From Dipteris shenzhenensis (taxonomy: Eukaryota > Polypodiophyta > Polypodiopsida > Gleicheniales): a stretch of DNA of 64,000 nt. Both the position numbers and the translations under genes were made by a program. Shown here in pieces: positions 58,714 to 64,000 of the stretch. The first letter of the stretch is position 1; each line of letters begins with the position of its first letter. The notes beneath the pieces were generated by a model. It had not been told where the DNA came from and ran no database searches. It saw nothing but the letters and a program-made list of their open reading frames with translations. The stretch is from NCBI GenBank assembly GCA_047967505.1, contig CM106538.1. The stretch is one strand, 5' to 3'.

Positions 58714-60269
58714 ATGGATACTCCGTCAGCCAATCCTACTCCACCTCCACCTCCACCTCCACCGGCCGCGAAAACTATTACCTTTTCTAAAGACGAGTTG
58801 CAGCAGCTCAAGAAGGATGTAGAGATTGAATGCTCTACCACGTTGCTAGCACACATCTTCGGGTCTCACCCCTCCAGATCCCAAGCCAGAGATTGGATGC
58901 TTGCGGCTCTCCCCCCAGACCTGACTCCACGATTGTTAGATGTCCGTCTTCTGGAACGAGGTTTTTTCCAGGTTGTTTTTTACACTCCAGAGGCTGCGAG
59001 CACTGTGCTCAAGGCTGAGTTTTTACACCTGGGACACAGGAAGATCTTCTTTGAAGCCTTTCATATTGGTTTCGACCCAGTGGAGGCAGATAAGAAAATA
59101 TTCTCGCTCTTCATCAGATTCCCTAGGTTTACCTTCGACTTCTTTCTGTTATTGGGGAGCATTTTGGCGCAGTTGCTGAGATCCCACCCCTCCCTGGGTT
59201 GCCATTGACTGCAGCAGAGGCAACCAAGGCTGATGGGGTTCCTAGAGTTAGGGTCCTTTGCAAGGATCCTAACCTCAAGATGGATCATGTTATGATCCAG
59301 CGCCCGGATGGTTCCTTCTTTCGCCAGAAAGTAGAGATTTTAGGCAGACAGGACCAGTGCAGGATTTACAGGACCTCTTGACACTTTGCCAGGGATTGCC
59401 CCAGGAAGAAGAAAAGGCCCAAGAAGCCCTCTGGTATAGCTACCGCCCCATGGCCTCGACAGGGGGGACAGGGGGGTGGTATAGGTCCAGCACCTGCTCC
59501 TCGACCTCGACAGAGGGGTGGTACAGGTCCAACACCTGCTCCTCGACCTTCGCATGGCGGTCCTCCTCAGATTGGTGATGGTACAGGTCCAGCACCTGCT
59601 CCTCGGCCTCGACAGGGGGGTGGTACAGGTCCTTCACCTGCTCCTCAACCCCCTCCTACCTCAGGAACTCGCGACGCTCTCCAGTGGGTTCCGGTACGTG
59701 TGCAGATCCCTCCTTCAGTTCACGAGGGTACTTTAGTGGACTCTGCTTCACCTCGAGCTATCCCTCCAGTCTCACCATGCACAGTCCGAGACGCTGAAGC
59801 TTCAACCTCCTCCCCGGTTGCAGCTTCTTCCCTAGATCCAGCGGTGCCAGATGCTCTTCTTGAGGCAGGAGAGGTCTCCGCGGCTGGGCAGACGCAGGAT
59901 AGAGAGCATTCCTCACTTCCTCCCTTGGACAGGGGGAAGGGGATAGCTTACACTATTGATCCTCTTCCCTCACAAGGGATCCTTCGCACTCCAGTGTCTG
60001 GCTTGCTCCACAGGAACTCGTTTTCAGCCTTGGCAGAGGATTCAGATTTCCCAGAGGAGGAGTTTGTGCCCGCTACTTTTGGGGAGCCAGTGATTGGGTT
60101 TCCTGTTGACAGGGCTTCTTCTTCAGGTGCCAGGATTCTTTCCCCTGTTGATTTTCCACCACTTGGTTCCATCCCTCCCTCCTCGAGCAGGAGGTCTTCC
60201 CCTGTTGAGGGGTTTGTTTCCGCCACTAGGTTGGGTAAGGTGTTCCACTCTACATCCTCCCGTCGATGA
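58714..60269 (+). pseudogene. LINE ORF1 (DUF4283-like, zinc knuckle)
   Basis: ATG at 58,714 opens MDTPSANPTP and a proline run, then LLAHIFGSHPSRSQARDWML and ERGFFQVVFYTPEAASTVLK, resembling the DUF4283 RNA-binding region of plant L1 ORF1. A frameshift near 59,110 moves to the frame with GEHFGAVAEIPPLPGLPL and VPRVRVLCKDPNLKMDHVMI. A single zinc knuckle at about 59,350-59,400 reads DQCRIYRTS-stop-HFARDC: the second Cys is Tyr and a TGA replaces the usual Gly codon. It then encodes four GTGPAPAPRP repeats and a Ser/Pro-rich tail, ending at 60,269 in TGA that overlaps the ORF2 ATG. ORF1 would coat element RNA. Confidence 0.78.
59470..59650 (+). repeat. ORF1 minisatellite encoding GTGPAPAPRPRQGG
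   Basis: Four units of 36-57 bases with the word GGTACAGGTCCAGCACCTGC (variants AACACCTGC, TTCACCTGC) followed by TCCTCGACCTCGACAGGGG. Encodes the repeat GTGPAPAPRPRQGG in the ORF1 frame. Confidence 0.85.
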
Positions 60270-61545
60270 GGATTATTAGTTGGAACATACAGGGCCTAGG
60301 TGGCGTCCCACATCGCCGCCGTAGACAGCTGATCCGGGATCAGCTTCATCCAGGTGTTACTGGGGGTTCCATTGATATATTATTTATTCAAGAGCACAAG
60401 CTCGATTCTAGAGATTGTGCCAAGTCAGGCAAGTTGCTTCCTGGCCATACTTTTTGGTCGCCTGCCTTGGGCACCAGGGGGGGCACTTCTATTTCAGTTT
60501 CGCAGTCGGTTCTCCCCTTAGTTGTTGGGCACGGAGTCATTATTCCCTCTAGAGCTCAGTGGATTATTCTTTTGATTGGAGGGCGTAAGGTTGGTTTCCT
60601 TAACCTGTATGCCTCCAACATTAGAGGGGAACGTGTCCTTATGTGGAAGACTTTGCTCTCCTGGGCCCCCATTGTGGATTCATGGGTGATTGGAGGTGAC
60701 TTTAACATGGTCGAGTTACCGTCAGACAAAAAAGGCGGTAGAGAAGGCGGACTTCACTCTTTGGAGAGAGCAGCTTGGGATGCCTTCCTTTTTCACTTCA
60801 GTGGCAGAGATACTTGGTGTGATGATGCCTTTCTTATTCAGCCACAGTCCCTCCTGTTCTCTTGGTCGAACAGGAGGCAACAGATGCCTATTCATGCACG
60901 CATTGACAGATTCTATGTAGATGACTGGGCACTAGACAGAGGTGGATCGGTATGCATTGCTGCTGGGGTTTCCACTTCAGGATTCCAGATGCCTTTTACA
61001 AAGAGGAGGACCTTACAGAGGCAGCCCTGCAGATATGGTTTGCTCATGTCCAGGGTGGGCAGCCATATCCATCACATGTAGCCGCTGCCCTTTCTGGTAT
61101 TAGCGACTTCTACCGTTCAGTTGCTTGTACCAGGAGACGAGATATTCTCAGACGTGAGATTGGTGTTCACCAGCAGTTGGCAGCTTTGCAGAGGGAAGAG
61201 CAGAAACGACCTTCAGATGCTTGGATTCAGGAGCGCCTTGCTGCAGCAAGGGCTCATCTGCAGTTATTGCTTGATCAGAGAGCAGAGTATGCCTTTCATG
61301 CACGGGAGTCCTTCTGGATTCAGATGGGTGAGTCAATAAACACTTTTTCTCTACTCTTGGCCCTAGACATAGTAGAGAGAATGTATCCCAGCTTATTGAC
61401 TCACATGGGGTTTTACAAACAGAGCCTGATGATGTCTTACGCATGGCTTCAGATTTCTATACCACCCTTCTTACTGCTGATCCTGAGACACACGATAGAG
61501 AGGATGCTAGACAGGCTATTTGGCAGAGCATCCCTGTGTTGGTGA
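60266..61545 (+). pseudogene. LINE ORF2, AP endonuclease and linker
   Basis: ATG at 60,266 gives MRIISWNIQGLGG, the apurinic endonuclease start with the catalytic Asn in SWNIQG. Further motifs: DILFIQEHKLDS (catalytic Glu), WVIGGDFNMVELPSDK (GDFN) and FSWSNRR then ARIDRFYVDDW. This nuclease nicks target DNA. The last motif, SDH, is disturbed by a frameshift around 60,960; the next frame carries EEDLTEAALQIWFAHVQG and a long helical linker (RDILRREIGVHQQLAALQRE). A second shift lies near 61,330, before RT. Confidence 0.85.
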
Positions 61546-63200
61546 ATCCGGGTATGCATGTTCTACTCGACGCACCTTTCACCAACACAGAGTTCAGGAC
61601 TGCACTTTCAGCCCTTCACAAGGGCAAGTGCCCAGGTTCAGATGGCCTCACCCCGTCTTTTTTCATTGCATTTTGGGATATGATTGGAGACTATATTACT
61701 TCAGCCCTGCAGGCCATTTGGGACTCTGGCGAGATGCCTGGGTCGCTTACAGAGGGTCTCATCCACCTTATCCCAAAAGGAGGTAGCAGAAATTTAGTGT
61801 CCCAGTGGAGGCCTATCACACTTCTGGGGACTTGTTACAAGATTCTGGCCAAGGCTATCAGCCTCCGATTGTAGCCACTTCTCCCTGATCTCATTCATGA
61901 CACTCAGACGGGATTTGTGCATGGCAGAAGCATTTTTTATAACATTTTTTCTTTCTGGGAAGCTTCAGAGTGGGCCATGCACAGTGGCCAGAATCTTGCC
62001 ATTCTACTTTTAGATTTTGACAAAGCTTATGACAGAGTAGATTGGGGTTTTTTGGAGGGCACCCTTCTACGCTTTGGCCTTATTGATGCTTGGATCAGAG
62101 GTGTTTCCTCTTTGTACAGATCAGCCCACAGCCAGGTACTTATTGGTGGGGTAAGGGGTGAGAGATTTCAGATTTCGAGATCAGTCCGTCAGGGATGCCC
62201 CCTTGCTCCTTTCCTTTTTTTGTTCGTGGCCGAAGCTATGAGTATCTATGTTAGATCTCAAGCTGACATCTTTGGGCTGAGACTTCCCATCAGAAGGGAA
62301 GAGGAGCTACTTGACAGTGAGTTGGCTGATGACACAGCAGTTTACTTGGATGCCACACCACAGACGCTCACTTCTTTCAGGACAGCATTGGATTTATTTT
62401 GCTTGGCGGCTGGGGCACAGATAAATTGGCATAAATCCAATGGCTTTTGGATCAGTGATGAGGACACTCCAGTTTGGGGGCTTGACATAGGATTCACTTG
62501 GGTTCAGAGGGGTGTGCCTATCAGGTATTTGGGCTGCAAGGTCGGCTTGGATATTTCTACCACGCAACAGTTTGCTCCCGTTTTGGAGAGCATCAGAAGG
62601 AAGCTTCTTTTTTGGAGCTCAGGCAAGCTGGATCTTGCCTCTAGAGTTGTGGTGGTCAACCAGGTCCTCTTGGCCACAGCCTGGTTTGTTTGTTCTTGTT
62701 GGTGCCGTTCTAGGGACTGCATCATTCAGCTCAGAAAACCGATCAGAAACTTTCTCTGGAGTGGGCTTGATGGCACAGCAGATGCCTTAGCCAGGGTGGC
62801 TTGGGAGACCCTCATCCTCCCTACACAGGAAGAGGGTCTCAATATTATTGATCCAGATTTACAATGCAGAGCTTTACTTTGCAAGATGGTGGTGCGGGGA
62901 CTTATGCCAGGGCAGGAACCGTGGAAGGACTTTCTTATCAGCAGCATACAGAGGTGCACACCTTCTTCAGGAGGAGACTGGATGAGCAGTGTTAGATGGA
63001 TCTTCACCACAACACACCTCAGGTCACCTTCGTCCCCTCTCATGGTTGCCATTCTGAAAGCTTGGGCCAGTTTCAGAAGCACTCTTCGGAGGATTCCTCC
63101 TTCCTCTCGGGAAGAGATTGATAGGCAACCCATCATGTGGAATGACAGTATTTTAGATGATCATGGCAGACCACTGGGTGCCTCACTCTACATGCAGTAG
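61420..63200 (+). pseudogene. LINE ORF2, reverse transcriptase
   Basis: In one frame: TEFRTALSALHKGKCPGSDG (palm-finger start), EGLIHLIPKGG, WRPITLLGTCYKILAKAI, then TAG at 61,872-61,874. It goes on with DTQTGFVHGRSIFYNI, ILLLDFDKAYDRVDWGFL (catalytic Asp), SVRQGCPLAPFLFLFVAEA and SELADDTAVYLDA, where the usual FADD box reads LADD. The thumb (GAQINWHKSNGFWI, GVPIRYLGCKVG) and FLWSGLDG, LARVAWETLILPTQEEGLNI follow. A second in-frame stop is at 63,198-63,200. RT would copy the RNA at the nicked target. Confidence 0.88.
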
Positions 63201-64000
63201 TCCAGGTGGGAGAGGGGACCTGCTTCTTCTATGGGGTCTTGGAAAGCTTTCCGCAGGCTTCCAGAGGAGACCAAATCAAGGTTGACAGGACATCTCAGAG
63301 GGAGTGCAGGGAGGATCTTGCAGATTGAGGCAGCCCTTCCAGAGGTTTGGGTAGACACAGATGATATGCCACTCACTTCCTCCACTTGGGCAAGTACTTT
63401 TTCGAGAGGCGGGGTTCCGCTTCAGGTTTTGGCCTTTCGAGATGCACAGGAGGATGCTTTGGTTTTTAGTGTCCAGGATGGTGGTAGATTGCTCAGGTCC
63501 ACAGAGGACATCTTGCTTTAGTCTGCTTTTTAGCCTATCAGGGTTGTAGGTCATTTGACGCAGGGATCAGATTCAGAGTGGTTCCTAGACCCAGACCCCC
63601 GGCTACTCTCCACCGGGTCTTGGAGGCTCTGGCTCTATGGGGGAGTTCCCATCAGGTATTTGCAGTGGGACCCCGAAGAGTGAGAGTGGATTGACGCAGG
63701 ACATCGAGAGAAGAGCATCCTCTTCTTTCGTTACACAGTCAGTAATGCCAGGAGATATCAGCTCAGTAGTAGAGGTTGGAGACCCTCTAGAGTTCCTCAT
63801 TGGGAGACTTTCGGTATTACTGCGGATCAACAGAGGTGCTTCTGGAGGAGACTCTGGAAATCCCACAGGAATAGAAAGATCACTATCTTCTTTTGGCTTT
63901 CTATCCATGGAGGGATTGCAGTGAACCTTTGGAGGTCCAGGTTCGGAGCCGACCCTACATGCCCTCGATGCCTTTCTGCTTCAAAGTCTATTCAGCATTG
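63201..64000 (+). pseudogene. LINE ORF2 C-terminus with zf-RVT domain
   Basis: Same frame as the RT, with stops at 63,200, 63,521 and 63,533. Text includes FRRLPEETKSRLTGHLRGSA and DRTEDALVF-like VFSVQDGGRLLRSTED. Then WLSIHGGIAVNLWRSRFGAD and PTCPRCLSASKSIQHC at the window edge, a zf-RVT zinc-binding domain (C-x2-C ... HC). It continues beyond 64,000. Confidence 0.75.

Larger units (their letters stand above)
57780..64000 (+). mobile_element. LINE with polypyrimidine 5' region, ORF1 and ORF2
   Basis: Nearly complete non-LTR element: C/T-rich 5' UTR (57.8-58.7 kb), ORF1 with nucleic-acid-binding features (58.7-60.27 kb), ORF2 with endonuclease, RT and zf-RVT domain (60.27 kb to the window end). 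The 3' end and poly(A) lie outside. The 5' end abuts the Tat-element RT near 57,780. ORF1 and ORF2 overlap by ATGA. Several stops and shifts suggest an inactive copy. Confidence 0.88.

Overview
The window looks like nuclear DNA of a land plant with a large, repeat-rich genome. Introns run to many kilobases and are filled with plant-type Ty1/copia, Ty3/gypsy and LINE elements. The two host genes recognised are plant-type: a RAB6/RABH GTPase and the NDUFA9 (39 kDa) subunit of mitochondrial complex I. The retroelement style would fit a fern, lycophyte or gymnosperm, but the sequence alone does not settle this. No bacterial operon, CRISPR array, rRNA gene or tRNA gene was seen.

Layout. 1-2.1 kb: 3' part of a gag-only LTR element (gag end plus one LTR) lying in a 5'-truncated LINE that ends in poly(A). 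2.8-12.4 kb: RABH exons 2 and 1 on the minus strand, separated by a 9.4 kb intron that holds a complete 5.86 kb copia element in the opposite orientation. 12.4-31 kb: intergenic DNA with a CT-rich RABH upstream region, a 307 bp tandem duplication, a second, old gag-only LTR element (17-19.3 kb), a decayed gypsy element (22-24.9 kb), copia fragments and several tandem duplications. 31.8-48.6 kb: the 3' part of NDUFA9 on the minus strand. Its last two exons are at 32.3-32.7 kb and an upstream exon is at 48.4 kb. The roughly 15.8 kb between them is filled by a decayed chromovirus, LINE pieces of two families and a truncated copia leader. 48.6-52.3 kb: mixed LTR-leader and unassigned sequence. 52.3-57.8 kb: a Tat-type gypsy element (minus) with two RNase H domains, interrupted by a very young, complete gag-only element (52,607-55,240). 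57.8-64 kb: a LINE with a long polypyrimidine 5' region, ORF1 and ORF2, running off the window.

The most interesting content is the gag-only LTR elements (two families, one recently active), the CCGTACAG-rich leader of the copia element, the ATGA stop-start overlap between LINE ORF1 and ORF2, a local expansion of a copia integrase motif, and two host genes stretched by nested transposons. I found no clearly new defence or metabolic system. Transposon reading frames are mostly broken by stops and frameshifts; those are marked as pseudogenes.
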